64,000 nucleotides of DNA from the NCBI RefSeq assembly GCF_042688385.1, contig NZ_JBHUPY010000007.1:310001-374000 (forward strand), in the 5' to 3' direction. Every line of letters begins with the position of its first letter. Position 1 is the stretch's first letter. Positions 8,585 to 16,532 of this stretch are shown here, one piece after another. The position numbers were made by a program, and so were the translations under genes. Under the pieces are notes generated by a model, which saw only the letters and a program-made list of their open reading frames with translations, did not search any database and was not told where the DNA came from. The stretch comes from Herpetosiphon sp042688385. GTDB taxonomy: Bacteria; Chloroflexota; Chloroflexia; Chloroflexales; Herpetosiphonaceae.

Positions 8585-9981
8585 CGCAACAGTTGATCAA
8601 ATTCCTGAGCGGCTTCATGCATTTTGCCTTGTGGCTCGCTCAGGCTCCATTCGCGCCATTGCTGGCCAAACGGCTGATCAACAAACCAACACAAGGCCTG
8701 CACCTGCGGATTGGCGCTCACTTCGCGCAGCGCATTGCTCAGCCACCCATTGGGATAATTCTCCAGCGGCGTTTGGCCTTGCTCAGGGTGAAACGTGTTG
8801 GTAGCCGTGATATACACCGGACGATTGGCCATACTCGGGTAACGATTGATAATCGCCAACCAATCGCGATAAACCCGAAATCCGCGCTGGGCCTTGCCCG
8901 ATTGCGCCAGATAGAGATCGCGTAATGGCTCTTGGGCAGGGTCGGCGCGCTGTTCGGGCCAGCCAAACGTACTGACCGCAAAGCCATCAGGCGCAACATT
9001 AATTTGCTGCGCATGCTTCAAACGAATCGTTTGATCAAGCAACAGCAACAAACTATTAAAATAATTGAGCCATGGTTGATTTAGCGGATCAGCCCAAGCG
9101 CCATCTGCATCGTTGCTCCAAGGCCGTACTGCCCCGACCAACAATTTGAGCTGCGGATTCAAGCCGCGCATAGTTTCAATCACATTATCGTGGCGCTCGA
9201 CGGCAACACCATAACCAACCAGCATCCGCGCAACCCAAGCAGGAGTTAATGGTTCTTGGGTCAGGGTATTTTCGCCAACACTATTGTAGCCATTGCCAAT
9301 GCTATAGCCATAAACCGCCTGCAAGCGTTGATCATGGGCTAGGCGCTGGCAAAAACGCAAAAAAATCGCCAAGGCAGTTTCATCATTATTCGGCGGCAAA
9401 CTTTGGCCTTGATCGTAGGCAACCCGAATAATCACCCGCAAGCCAGCTTTATGCGCTGCCGCCACCCGCGAGGCTAGGGCATCGATGCTCCATTGGCTCT
9501 CATCGGCACGCAACGCATAGGCCAATTCAATCGTCCAAGCTGCGCGGCCATGCCAATCGCGCTCAGGATTGGCGAAGACAGCGCCCAACAAGGTGCTTTG
9601 GCGTGGCATCGGCGTTGGCACAGGCTGGCCCAGCATCAAACTGCCACGCTCTTGGCAACCACGATCACAATCGTGATAAAAACGAATATCAGCTTGGGTC
9701 AAATTGCCTGTTGTGTTCCAGCGCCATGTCCATGGGTCGCTGCCAGTGGCAAATTGCTGATCGCGGCTCAACGTCGTGCCATCAAGCGTCAAGGCCACAT
9801 AGACCCAAGGCTGGTTATCACGCACATAGACCCATTGCTGATTTTCGGCATCGCGCTCGAACCAAATTTGGGGCCAGCCAGCCTGTTGGTTGGTCTGAAG
9901 CACCAAATTACCGTCAATTGGCAAGAGCCAGTAGATGATTGAACCAAGAACGAGTAGGCTAAGCCAACGCCATTTAGTCAT
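8581..9981 (-). CDS. Membrane-anchored glycoside-hydrolase-like (beta/alpha)8 protein, catalytic residues apparently lost
   Basis: A 466-residue protein with an N-terminal membrane anchor or signal (KWRWLSLLVLGSIIYWLL), then a beta-rich region (~30-135), then a segment resembling clan GH-A (beta/alpha)8 glycosidases: HKAGLRVIIRVAYDQ, AVYGYSIGNGYNS near residue 227, and RPVYITATNTFHPEQG near 390. In active enzymes those two places normally read like GNEPN and ITEtN; here both glutamates are replaced. The annotated start (ATG at 9981) overlaps the 3' end of the kinase gene by 8 bases, which suggests translational coupling. The longer frame to 10035 would run back into the kinase gene without a ribosome site. 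It is the third gene of a response regulator-kinase-protein operon. Function is unknown; a surface polysaccharide-binding or sensing role is inferred only from fold and context. Confidence 0.65.
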   Translation of the reverse strand: MTKWRWLSLLVLGSIIYWLLPIDGNLVLQTNQQAGWPQIWFERDAENQQWVYVRDNQPWVYVALTLDGTTLSRDQQFATGSDPWTWRWNTTGNLTQADIRFYHDCDRGCQERGSLMLGQPVPTPMPRQSTLLGAVFANPERDWHGRAAWTIELAYALRADESQWSIDALASRVAAAHKAGLRVIIRVAYDQGQSLPPNNDETALAIFLRFCQRLAHDQRLQAVYGYSIGNGYNSVGENTLTQEPLTPAWVARMLVGYGVAVERHDNVIETMRGLNPQLKLLVGAVRPWSNDADGAWADPLNQPWLNYFNSLLLLLDQTIRLKHAQQINVAPDGFAVSTFGWPEQRADPAQEPLRDLYLAQSGKAQRGFRVYRDWLAIINRYPSMANRPVYITATNTFHPEQGQTPLENYPNGWLSNALREVSANPQVQALCWFVDQPFGQQWREWSLSEPQGKMHEAAQEFDQLLR

Positions 9982-10786
9982 AGGGCAAAATCCACCATAC
10001 ATTCGTGCCAGTCGGCGGGCTGGTGCTACTTTCAAGCTGCAAGCTGCTATGATGGCGGGCCAAAATCTGTTTGACCAAGCTCAAGCCCAAGCCGCTGCCT
10101 TGATTATCCAGCACGCCACGATACAATGGCTCAGTTACATGCGGCAAATCAGCGGTGGCGATGCCTGGCCCACTATCTTCAACACTACAACGCAACCCTT
10201 GCTCGCTCGCAGCAACTCGCACCAGCACCCGATCGCCAGCCCGACAATAGCGCAAACAATTGATCAGCAAATTTAACCAAACTTGTTTTAAGCGATCAGG
10301 ATGAGCTAAAACACGCTTATGCGTTGGGTCGGCCTCAAATTGTAATTCAATTTGGGCTTCATCAGCCATCACCCAAATACTGGCAAGCGCTTCTTCGGCC
10401 AGCAGCGCCACATTAACTGGCACTAGCGGTAATTCTTCGCTCAATTCTAAACGATGCAATTCCAACAGATCGCGCACCAGGCGCGCCATACGTTGGGCTT
10501 CGCGTTCCAACGTCAGCAACGAATGGTCGCGCACCGTTTGCTCGCTTTGTTGGTTGCGCACAATTGCGGTATGGGCTAAAAGCGCGGTCAACGGTGTGCG
10601 CAATTCATGCGAAAGCGTGCCGATAAAGGCCCGATGTTGGGCAATTTGCTGGCGCAAGATTGGGTCAGCAGTGTGTTGAATAATCGGGCGCTTGCCGCGC
10701 TGACCCAGCCACCAGCCAAGACTAGCGACCAACCATAGCAACAGCAAGCTACCAAAAAGCATGGCTTTGAGCGGCAGCACAATCAT
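9974..10786 (-). CDS. Sensor histidine kinase
   Basis: A 270-residue kinase, short because it lacks a separate sensor domain. Residues ~8-28 form one membrane segment; the HisKA domain carries the phospho-acceptor in FIGTLSHELRTPLTALLAHT near residue 62. The ATPase domain shows the N box (QVWLNLLINCLRYC), G1 (VEDSGPGIA) and G2 (GSGLGLSLVKQIL). It starts with ATG inside the ATGA that ends the response regulator gene (4-base overlap), so the pair is co-translated. With almost no extracellular loop, input may come from the membrane or from a partner, perhaps the membrane protein encoded next (8581-9981). Confidence 0.95.
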   Translation of the reverse strand: MIVLPLKAMLFGSLLLLWLVASLGWWLGQRGKRPIIQHTADPILRQQIAQHRAFIGTLSHELRTPLTALLAHTAIVRNQQSEQTVRDHSLLTLEREAQRMARLVRDLLELHRLELSEELPLVPVNVALLAEEALASIWVMADEAQIELQFEADPTHKRVLAHPDRLKQVWLNLLINCLRYCRAGDRVLVRVAASEQGLRCSVEDSGPGIATADLPHVTEPLYRGVLDNQGSGLGLSLVKQILARHHSSLQLESSTSPPTGTNVWWILPYD

Positions 10787-11475
10787 GGTTCACACTTCAA
10801 GCGATAGCCAAACCCACGCACCGTCTGAATTGGGTCGGCACTAGGATCAAGTTGGTTGATTTTAGCACGTAAGCGTTGCACACATACATCAACAATTCGC
10901 GAATCGCCCAAAAAATTGGTGCCCCAAACGGTTTGCAACAAGGCCAAACGACCCCAAACATGGCTCGGCTGACGCATTAATTGCAATAAAACGCCACTTT
11001 CTTTGGGAGTTAATTCAAGCAATTGTTCATCCCACCATGCGCGCTGCAATTCGCAATCAAAGCGTAATTTGCCGCATTCCAATGCGCCAAGCGTTTCGCG
11101 TTGATGTTGAGCCAAGCGCAAAATTGCTCGTACTCGCGCCAATAATTCAACGGGCGCAAACGGCTTGGTCAGATAATCATCAGCGCCAACCGTCAGGCCT
11201 TCAACCCGATCATGCAATTCATCACGGGCCGAAAGCATCAAAATTGGCACATATTGACTGCTCTGACGAATTTGGCGACAGAGTTCAAAGCCATCACCAT
11301 CGGGCAACATTAAATCGAGAATCACCAAGCTTGGGGGATTAAATGCCTGCAATTGGGCCCGCGCCTGAGCCACACTTGCAGCCTGAGCAATCTCATAACC
11401 TGCTTGCTCCAACAGGGTGCTCACCCCACTTAAAATTGCTGGATCATCATCGACAATCAGGATGCGACCACTCAT
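10783..11475 (-). CDS. OmpR/PhoB-family response regulator
   Basis: A 230-residue transcription factor. The receiver domain (~1-118) has the acidic pair in LIVDDDPA, the phospho-Asp in LVILDLMLPDGDG near residue 54, the Thr/Ser switch in MLSARDE and the Lys in DDYLTKPFAP. The winged helix (~130-228) has LTPKESGVLLQLM, DSRIVDVCVQRLRAKI and TVRGFGYRL. GGAGG lies 9 bases before the ATG. It is the first gene of the three-gene operon; the direct repeat at 11559-11578 upstream looks like a binding site for this type of protein, so autoregulation is likely. Confidence 0.96.
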   Translation of the reverse strand: MSGRILIVDDDPAILSGVSTLLEQAGYEIAQAASVAQARAQLQAFNPPSLVILDLMLPDGDGFELCRQIRQSSQYVPILMLSARDELHDRVEGLTVGADDYLTKPFAPVELLARVRAILRLAQHQRETLGALECGKLRFDCELQRAWWDEQLLELTPKESGVLLQLMRQPSHVWGRLALLQTVWGTNFLGDSRIVDVCVQRLRAKINQLDPSADPIQTVRGFGYRLKCEP

Positions 11476-11507
11476 AGCCCAAAACCTCCAAACTGTTGCA
11501 TAGGGCT

Positions 11508-11513
11508 ATTTTA
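11508..11513 (-). promoter_or_regulatory. Possible -10 box of the response regulator operon
   Basis: TAAAAT on the minus strand, 33 bases before the start codon. No good -35 is seen, which would fit an activator-dependent promoter. Confidence 0.35.
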
Positions 11514-11558
11514 GCCATAAAAGCGCACTCTCAGCAGCGCATCAGCGCTTTATCAGCC

Positions 11559-11578
11559 AATTGTTACCTAATTGTTAC
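11559..11578. promoter_or_regulatory. Direct repeat with 11-bp period, candidate OmpR/PhoB-type box
   Basis: AATTGTTAC occurs twice, at 11559-11567 and 11570-11578, exactly 11 bp apart. OmpR/PhoB-family regulators bind tandem half-sites with this period. It lies about 85-105 bases upstream of the response regulator start and about 45 bases beyond its presumed -10. Confidence 0.55.
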
Positions 11579-11694
11579 ACAAGGGTGCTAGGCAGCTGCG
11601 TAGGAAGTTGCTACAATAATTAGTGAGGGGTGCGAACTAGTGTGTGGAAGTGATATGTGGTGGTTGATCGGGTAGCATTGCTACCCTTTTTTAA

Positions 11695-11882
11695 TTTAAT
11701 CCACGAAGGATACGAACCTGAGAAACCGCGAAGAGCGCGAAGGTCGCGAAATTTTCTCATTCCCTCGTCCGTACATTGCATCCTTCATTCCTCATCCTTC
11801 ATATTTTTGAAGCTCTGCGCCTCTGCATTAAATGCGTACTCTATTTTGCTTTTTGACTTTTGATTTCTGCCTTTTCACTTTT
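11695..11882. repeat. Dispersed word repeats in a gene-free stretch
   Basis: The 489 bases between 11475 and 11965 hold no gene. This part contains ACCGCGAAGAGCGCGAAGG, the inverted forms TTCATTCCTCATCCTTCAT and CTCTGCGCCTCTGCATT, and TTTTGACTTTTGATTTCTG, all of which recur in other gaps of the window in either orientation. Confidence 0.65.
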
Positions 11883-11883
11883 A

Positions 11884-11933
11884 AAAAGGGATCAGGCTTG
11901 ATGGAATACATCCTCCAAAGCCTAATCCCTTTT
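11884..11933 (-). terminator. Terminator of the aldo/keto reductase gene
   Basis: A 16-bp stem with one G-U/mismatch position (AAAAGGGATCAGGCTT at 11884-11899 against 11918-11933) with A and T runs on both sides. It lies 31 bases beyond the reductase stop. Confidence 0.7.
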
Positions 11934-11964
11934 GCTTTTTGATTTCTGACTTTTGACCTTTAAC

Positions 11965-12816
11965 TTATGCTTGCAACTCGCGCAAGGTTTGGAAGTCTTC
12001 GTCACTCAAAGCAATCTTTTCAGCGCCCAGATTTTCTTCGAGGTGCTTGATTTTCGAGGTACCAGGAATTGGCAAAATCACTGGTGAGCGTTTGAGCAAC
12101 CAAGCCAAGGCAATTTGGCCAACCGTGGCTTCGTATTTCTTGGCAATCTGATCAAGTGTGCCGCCAGGCACGGTTAGTTTGCCAGCAGCCAACGGGAACC
12201 ACGGAATAAAGGCAATTTGTTGGGCTTCGCAAGCATCGACCATACTTTCCCATTCGTGGTCGCCAATGCTATAGCGATTTTGCACTGAAACGATTGGTAC
12301 AACTTTTTGAGCTTGGGCCAGTTGTTCATTGTTAACTTCGCTCAAGCCAATATGTCGAATCTTGCCTTCGTTGCGCAAATCGCTCAACGCGCCCAACGAT
12401 TCTTCCAAAGGCACTTCGGCATCGATGCGGTGCAATTGATAAAGGTCGATGCGCTCAAGTTTTAATTGGCGCAAGCTTTTTTCGAGCGAGATGCGCAAGT
12501 GTTCAGGCCGCCCATTCGAGTACCAAATGTTTGGGCCGCCACGCAGCAAGCCGCCCTTGGTCGCAATCACCATATCTGATGAATATGGATGCAAGGCTTC
12601 GCCGATCAAGCGTTCGCTCACATCGGGGCCATATGAATCAGCGGTATCGATAAAATTCACCCCAAGTTCGGCAGCGCGGCGCAAGACAGCCTTCGCTTGT
12701 TCGCGGTCGTTTGGCTCGCCCCAAATTCCATCGCCAGTGATGCGCATCGCACCATAGCCCAACCGCCGAATTTCGAGATCGCCACCAAGCTTAAATGTTA
12801 GAGAACCGAGGCTCAT
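11965..12816 (-). CDS. Aldo/keto reductase
   Basis: A 283-residue NADPH-dependent oxidoreductase with a TIM-barrel fold. The catalytic tetrad is visible: Asp and Tyr in FIDTADSYGPDVSE, Lys in MVIATKGGLLRGG, and His in DLYQLHRID. The C-terminal NADP-binding segment has VILPIPGTSKIKHLEEN. The ATG at 12816 has GGAGGA 6 bases upstream; the longer frame (to 12837, starting MCCGGSS) lacks a ribosome site. It resembles the YdbC/PdxI-like oxidoreductases of soil bacteria; the substrate is unknown. The hairpin at 11884-11933 ends the transcript. The HAD gene lies 96 bases upstream on the same strand and may be co-transcribed. Confidence 0.93.
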   Translation of the reverse strand: MSLGSLTFKLGGDLEIRRLGYGAMRITGDGIWGEPNDREQAKAVLRRAAELGVNFIDTADSYGPDVSERLIGEALHPYSSDMVIATKGGLLRGGPNIWYSNGRPEHLRISLEKSLRQLKLERIDLYQLHRIDAEVPLEESLGALSDLRNEGKIRHIGLSEVNNEQLAQAQKVVPIVSVQNRYSIGDHEWESMVDACEAQQIAFIPWFPLAAGKLTVPGGTLDQIAKKYEATVGQIALAWLLKRSPVILPIPGTSKIKHLEENLGAEKIALSDEDFQTLRELQA

Positions 12817-12912
12817 CGAGCTTCCTCCACAACACAATCAATACCGTTCAGTACGGAACTTCATCTATTGTACCCCCAAAAACCCTAAAATTCAGGCTTA
12901 TCGCTGGGGAAT

Positions 12913-13548
12913 TTAATCGATCAAGCGGGTGGCAATATCGGGAACTTGAAAAAAGACCTCGCGGGGCGCATACGGTGCAAAATCTTGGATGCGGCTCATG
13001 CCCCAACCAACCGCGCCAAAAGCCAATTGGGCTTGCTTAGCGGCTTCTGCATCGCGAATTTCGTCGCCAACACACAGAATTTTTTCGCGCTCGAGGTTTG
13101 CTTTGCGCACAATTCGTTCAAAGCGCGCTCGTTTGCGCAAAATCGGCACACTACATTCATAAAACTCAATTACATTGGCTAAGGCATCGCCCAGCACATG
13201 GCGCACATTCTCCTCGCTATTGCTACTGACCACGCCCAAACGCACATCGGCGGCACTCAACTGAGCCAAAATTATTTCCATACCCTCAAACAGCTGAATC
13301 TGCCGAATATTCTGAGCCGCTAGTTGGCGAACATGCCGAGCAATGAGTGGCACTTTCCACCAAGCAACCTGCATATAGTTCATCACCTCGCGCGGGCTGC
13401 GGCCCCGCAATTCGCTAAATTCCTTCGGCGTAAGTTGACGAAATTTATATTTTTCGGCCACCCCGTTGATCGCCTTGACCAACCAAGGAATCGAATCGGC
13501 CAACGTGCCATCAAAATCAAACAGAATCAATTCGTATTTTTTCATCAC
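12913..13548 (-). CDS. HAD-superfamily hydrolase (phosphoglycolate phosphatase-like)
   Basis: A 211-residue haloacid dehalogenase-type phosphatase. Motif I is ILFDFDGTLADS near residues 8-19 (nucleophile and acid Asp). An alpha-helical cap follows. Motif II is the Ser of GVVSSNSEEN, motif III a basic RK stretch around RKRARFERIV, and motif IV CVGDEIRDAEAAKQA. The second part GDExRDxxAAK is typical of the PGP-like group that handles 2-phosphoglycolate or nucleotide by-products. The ribosome site is weak (GTGATGTG just before the ATG). The specific substrate is not known. Confidence 0.9.
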   Translation of the reverse strand: MMKKYELILFDFDGTLADSIPWLVKAINGVAEKYKFRQLTPKEFSELRGRSPREVMNYMQVAWWKVPLIARHVRQLAAQNIRQIQLFEGMEIILAQLSAADVRLGVVSSNSEENVRHVLGDALANVIEFYECSVPILRKRARFERIVRKANLEREKILCVGDEIRDAEAAKQAQLAFGAVGWGMSRIQDFAPYAPREVFFQVPDIATRLID

Positions 13549-13680
13549 ATCACACCACTAAAATTGCTCATTGCTAAGCATACCTTGTGCTGGGCTAGTT
13601 GCCAATTCGGATAAGGTTCAATCTGGATGGAAGCCTTAGAAGCATCATCCGAAAAGCTGAAATTATACTTCAGTACTTGG

Positions 13681-13686
13681 TATAAT
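13681..13686 (+). promoter_or_regulatory. -10 box of the AT-rich nuclease-like gene
   Basis: A perfect TATAAT lies 35 bases before the ATG at 13721. The -35 region (CTGAAA near 13657) is poor. Confidence 0.45.
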
Positions 13687-13720
13687 AGCCAGTATCATGA
13701 TTCAGAAGAGGCGTATATTT

Positions 13721-14170
13721 ATGTCAAATAAACTATCAGTAAATACGGTAAATCGTCAACTAAAGGCAGCATTAAGTCGTTTATTAAGAAAAGATCTTTG
13801 TTTACTAAAGCAAGGACTTCATGAACGGACAATCGTTCACAAATTTGCTACCTATCTACAAATTAAATTTCCTGATTGGGATGTGGATGTTGAATATAAC
13901 AGAAATATTAATGATATTAAAGAGATTGTTATAGATTTAGAAGAAAAGAGAATTATTCCTGATATTATCATCCATCATCGGCAAACACATGAAAATTTAC
14001 TTGCAATTGAAGTTAAAGCGTTACAAAGGCCTAACCGCAAATCTATAGCTAAAGATAAGATAAAGCTTCAACGCTATAAAGATCAATTAGGCTATGATTA
14101 TGCCTGTTTTATCTTATTCATCGTAAAAGATTCAACTAATCCTGAGCCTTATACCATTGAATGGATCTAA
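13721..14170 (+). CDS. PD-(D/E)XK nuclease-like protein, AT-rich, probably acquired
   Basis: A 149-residue protein with the pattern of a stand-alone restriction-endonuclease fold. It has HERTIVHKFATYLQ (helix with a conserved Glu), DVEYNRNIND, RIIPDIIIHHRQ (PD) and NLLAIEVKALQ (E-x-K), then a helix rich in Lys. These are the D...E-x-K elements of the PD-(D/E)XK fold; nuclease activity is inferred only. Codon use is strikingly A/T-rich compared with the neighbours, a sign of horizontal transfer. ATG 13721 has AGAAGAGG about 9 bases upstream; an earlier in-frame ATG at 13697 lacks one. Its stop codon lies inside a 53-bp repeat that duplicates the 3' end of the kinase gene at 14391-16532. Such proteins occur in defence islands, but no partner is present here. 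Confidence 0.6.
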   Translation: MSNKLSVNTVNRQLKAALSRLLRKDLCLLKQGLHERTIVHKFATYLQIKFPDWDVDVEYNRNINDIKEIVIDLEEKRIIPDIIIHHRQTHENLLAIEVKALQRPNRKSIAKDKIKLQRYKDQLGYDYACFILFIVKDSTNPEPYTIEWI

Positions 14171-14216
14171 GCATCCAAGATTTTGGGCACAGTTTGGGCC
14201 AAAGTTGCCAATGAAA
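14164..14216. repeat. Duplicated 3' end of the hybrid kinase gene, copy 1 (remnant)
   Basis: About 46 of 53 bases match 14388-14440. Read on the minus strand this copy still encodes SLATLAQTVPKILDA followed by a stop, against SLATLAQTVRNILDA in the intact kinase. It overlaps the last codons of the AT-rich gene. Confidence 0.8.
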
Positions 14217-14387
14217 CCAGAATGTTTAACGGAGAGGCGCAGAGTGTTTTTTGCACGCGAAGCACCCAAAGTTTGGGAATTGGAACCCTAACAACAATCC
14301 AACAAACAAACGTTAGGGGGTGTAGGGGGCTGAAAACCCCCGGCGTTTCCCTCCGGCGGAGGGACGGAAGGGTGGCGAACGATGCAA
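14217..14387. repeat. Dispersed words and hairpins between the two kinase-end copies
   Basis: It contains TTTAACGGAGAGGCGCAGAG and ACGCGAAGCACCCAAAG words seen in other gaps, a GGGGG/CCCCC hairpin near 14325-14341, and a CCCTCC/GGAGGG hairpin at 14349-14363. No gene is seen. The hairpins may end the kinase transcript. Confidence 0.55.
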
Positions 14388-14440
14388 GATCTAAGCATCC
14401 AAGATATTGCGAACTGTTTGCGCTAAAGTTGCCAATGAAA
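14388..14440. repeat. 3' end of the hybrid kinase gene, copy 2 (intact gene)
   Basis: The functional copy of the direct repeat. It spans the kinase stop codon and its last 16 codons, plus three bases beyond. Confidence 0.8.
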
Positions 14441-16532
14441 ACGGCTTGCTAAGCAACAACGGTTGCTGCGCAAATTGCTGTTGTTGGGCCAAACTATGTT
14501 CAGAATAGCCTGAAATAAACAAAATTTTGAGGCTTGGGTCACGCTCGCTCACCAGCTGGCCTAGCTCAAAACCACCCATTTGCGGCATAACCAGATCACT
14601 GATCAACAGCTTAATTGTGCCTGTAGCGTGAGCCTGCAAGACTTCCAAGGCAGCTGAGCCGTGAGCTGCTTCTAGCACCCGATAGCCCAAGCCTTGCAGC
14701 ATGCGCACCAAAACCGCCCGCACCTGTGGCTCGTCCTCGCTGACCAAGATGGTTTCGTTGCCTCGAGGCAGGTTTTGGCTAGCATTTGGCGACTCAATGG
14801 CGGGCATTTGCTCCGAACGCGGCAAATAGATTTTGATTGTTGTGCCACGATCAACTTCACTATACAAACTAATATGGCCACCATGTTGTTTGATAATTCC
14901 ATAACTGGTTGCCAAGCCCAAGCCAGTGCCTTCGTGATCGCTTTTGGTGGTAAAAAATGGCTCAAATGCGCGGCTTTGCACTGCTTGCGTCATTCCAACC
15001 CCGCTATCACTTACTGCAAACACCACATACTGGCCAATCGGCACATCAACATGGCTACGCGCATAGGCTGCATCAACCACCAGATTATGGGTTTCAACCA
15101 ACAAATGCCCACCATTGGGCATCGCATCGCGCGCATTGACCACAAGATTTAAAAGCACTTGCTCAATTTGGCCTGCATCAGCCACAACGACATCAATAGC
15201 AGGGTCAAGCACAGTTTTCCAGTGAATTGATTCAGGCAAGACGCGCTTAATTAATTTTTCCATGGCAATAATTAAATCGTTAAGATTAATGATTTTTGGT
15301 TGGAGCTGTTGCTTGCGGGCAAAGGTTAATAATTGACTTGTGAGTAATGCAGCGCGATTCGTTGCATGTTGAATTTCAGTTAATTCTTCGAGCACTGGCA
15401 AACCATGCTGAAAACTATCAATCGCCAGCGTGGTATAGCCACTAATTGCTGTTAGCAAATTATTAAAATCATGAGCTACACCACCAGCCAAGCGCCCAAT
15501 ACTTTCCATCTTTTGAGCCTGAATTAATTGCATTTGCAATTGATTGCGATCAGTTCGATCTTCTGTATGCACCATAATTAAATCTGGCTCAATAAAAACA
15601 TAGCTTACATATAAATCTCTGAATTGCTCGCTAAATTTAAATTGATAGCGTAACTCTTGATGAATTGTACTTTTTGTCTGACAACAACGCTGAAAATGAT
15701 CGATGATTTCCGGATCATGTTGATAGACAATTTTGGCTGATTGGTTGACAAATTTGGTAATTGTGCCTTGCGTGATGGCAATAGCTGCATCGTTGTAGCT
15801 TTCGAGAATAAAATCATTATCAACCCAACGCCATGTATAGGTTGGAATCGGAATCCCAGCATATTGGGCGCGAAATTGGTTTTCGCTAGCGCTCAATTGG
15901 GCAACTGCCAAACGCTGTAAACTTGCCAAGCGATAGACTACGCCAGCAATCATAATCAAAAAGATCGACCAACCCACTAAGACCAACGAATAGCGTTCCG
16001 ATTGGCGTTTAATCGCTATTTCCAAATCAAGATACAGCCGATTTTCCAACTGCTCTGCTTCTAACTCAAGTTGCGAGAAGGCGATACGCCGATCGATCGT
16101 GGTTTGAGCGTGATTTTGGGGGCGATTGAGATGCTGCAATAACAAGCCGCGAAAATTGGCTAAATCTTGGTGATATTGGCTGAGCGCTTGGGCCATGGGT
16201 GGGGCTGGCGGCAGCAATTGCTCAAATACGGCAACCGGATTTTGGCCTTGCTGCCAATCATCAACCGCCAAAATTGCCCAATCAAGGTAGGCGATTGCAT
16301 CTTGGGCCAACAAGGTTTGGTTGCCATTTAGCACTTGCTCGGCAATCAAATAGCCGCGTTGCATATTCAAGCGGGCTTGAGTCAGGCCATTGAATGCAGT
16401 AATTTGGGTTTGAATCATTGCGCGCATTTGGGCATAATTGGCCTGCAACAAGCCAATTGAAACCAAGGCCACGCTCAATAAGGCGATTAATGGGCGTAAT
16501 TCTTTGCGCCGCAGCCAAGCCAAAGCCTTCAT
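14391..16532 (-). CDS. Hybrid sensor histidine kinase (extracellular helical sensor, PAS, HisKA, HATPase, receiver)
   Basis: A 713-residue membrane kinase. It has a first membrane segment at ~14-33, a mostly helical extracellular domain (~34-185, resembling four-helix-bundle sensors), a second membrane segment near 185-207 (VGWSIFLIMIAGVVYRL), and a PAS-like domain (~215-330). The HisKA domain carries its His in GGVAHDFNNLLTAISGY. The ATPase domain has LLNLVVNARDAMP, SDSGVGM and GTGLGLATSYGI. A C-terminal receiver has the phospho-Asp in LLISDLVMPQMGG and the Lys in LLLSKPFS. The ATG at 16532 lies in an ATGA overlap with the upstream binding-protein gene, which argues for coupled translation; the longer frame begins at a GTG (16547). 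No output domain follows, so phosphate probably passes to another protein. Its last codons are duplicated at 14164-14216. Confidence 0.93.
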   Translation of the reverse strand: MKALAWLRRKELRPLIALLSVALVSIGLLQANYAQMRAMIQTQITAFNGLTQARLNMQRGYLIAEQVLNGNQTLLAQDAIAYLDWAILAVDDWQQGQNPVAVFEQLLPPAPPMAQALSQYHQDLANFRGLLLQHLNRPQNHAQTTIDRRIAFSQLELEAEQLENRLYLDLEIAIKRQSERYSLVLVGWSIFLIMIAGVVYRLASLQRLAVAQLSASENQFRAQYAGIPIPTYTWRWVDNDFILESYNDAAIAITQGTITKFVNQSAKIVYQHDPEIIDHFQRCCQTKSTIHQELRYQFKFSEQFRDLYVSYVFIEPDLIMVHTEDRTDRNQLQMQLIQAQKMESIGRLAGGVAHDFNNLLTAISGYTTLAIDSFQHGLPVLEELTEIQHATNRAALLTSQLLTFARKQQLQPKIINLNDLIIAMEKLIKRVLPESIHWKTVLDPAIDVVVADAGQIEQVLLNLVVNARDAMPNGGHLLVETHNLVVDAAYARSHVDVPIGQYVVFAVSDSGVGMTQAVQSRAFEPFFTTKSDHEGTGLGLATSYGIIKQHGGHISLYSEVDRGTTIKIYLPRSEQMPAIESPNASQNLPRGNETILVSEDEPQVRAVLVRMLQGLGYRVLEAAHGSAALEVLQAHATGTIKLLISDLVMPQMGGFELGQLVSERDPSLKILFISGYSEHSLAQQQQFAQQPLLLSKPFSLATLAQTVRNILDA

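Noticed and set aside
13721..14170. Restriction-modification system
   Set aside because: The nuclease-like gene has no methylase or specificity gene beside it, so only a stand-alone nuclease-like call is supported.
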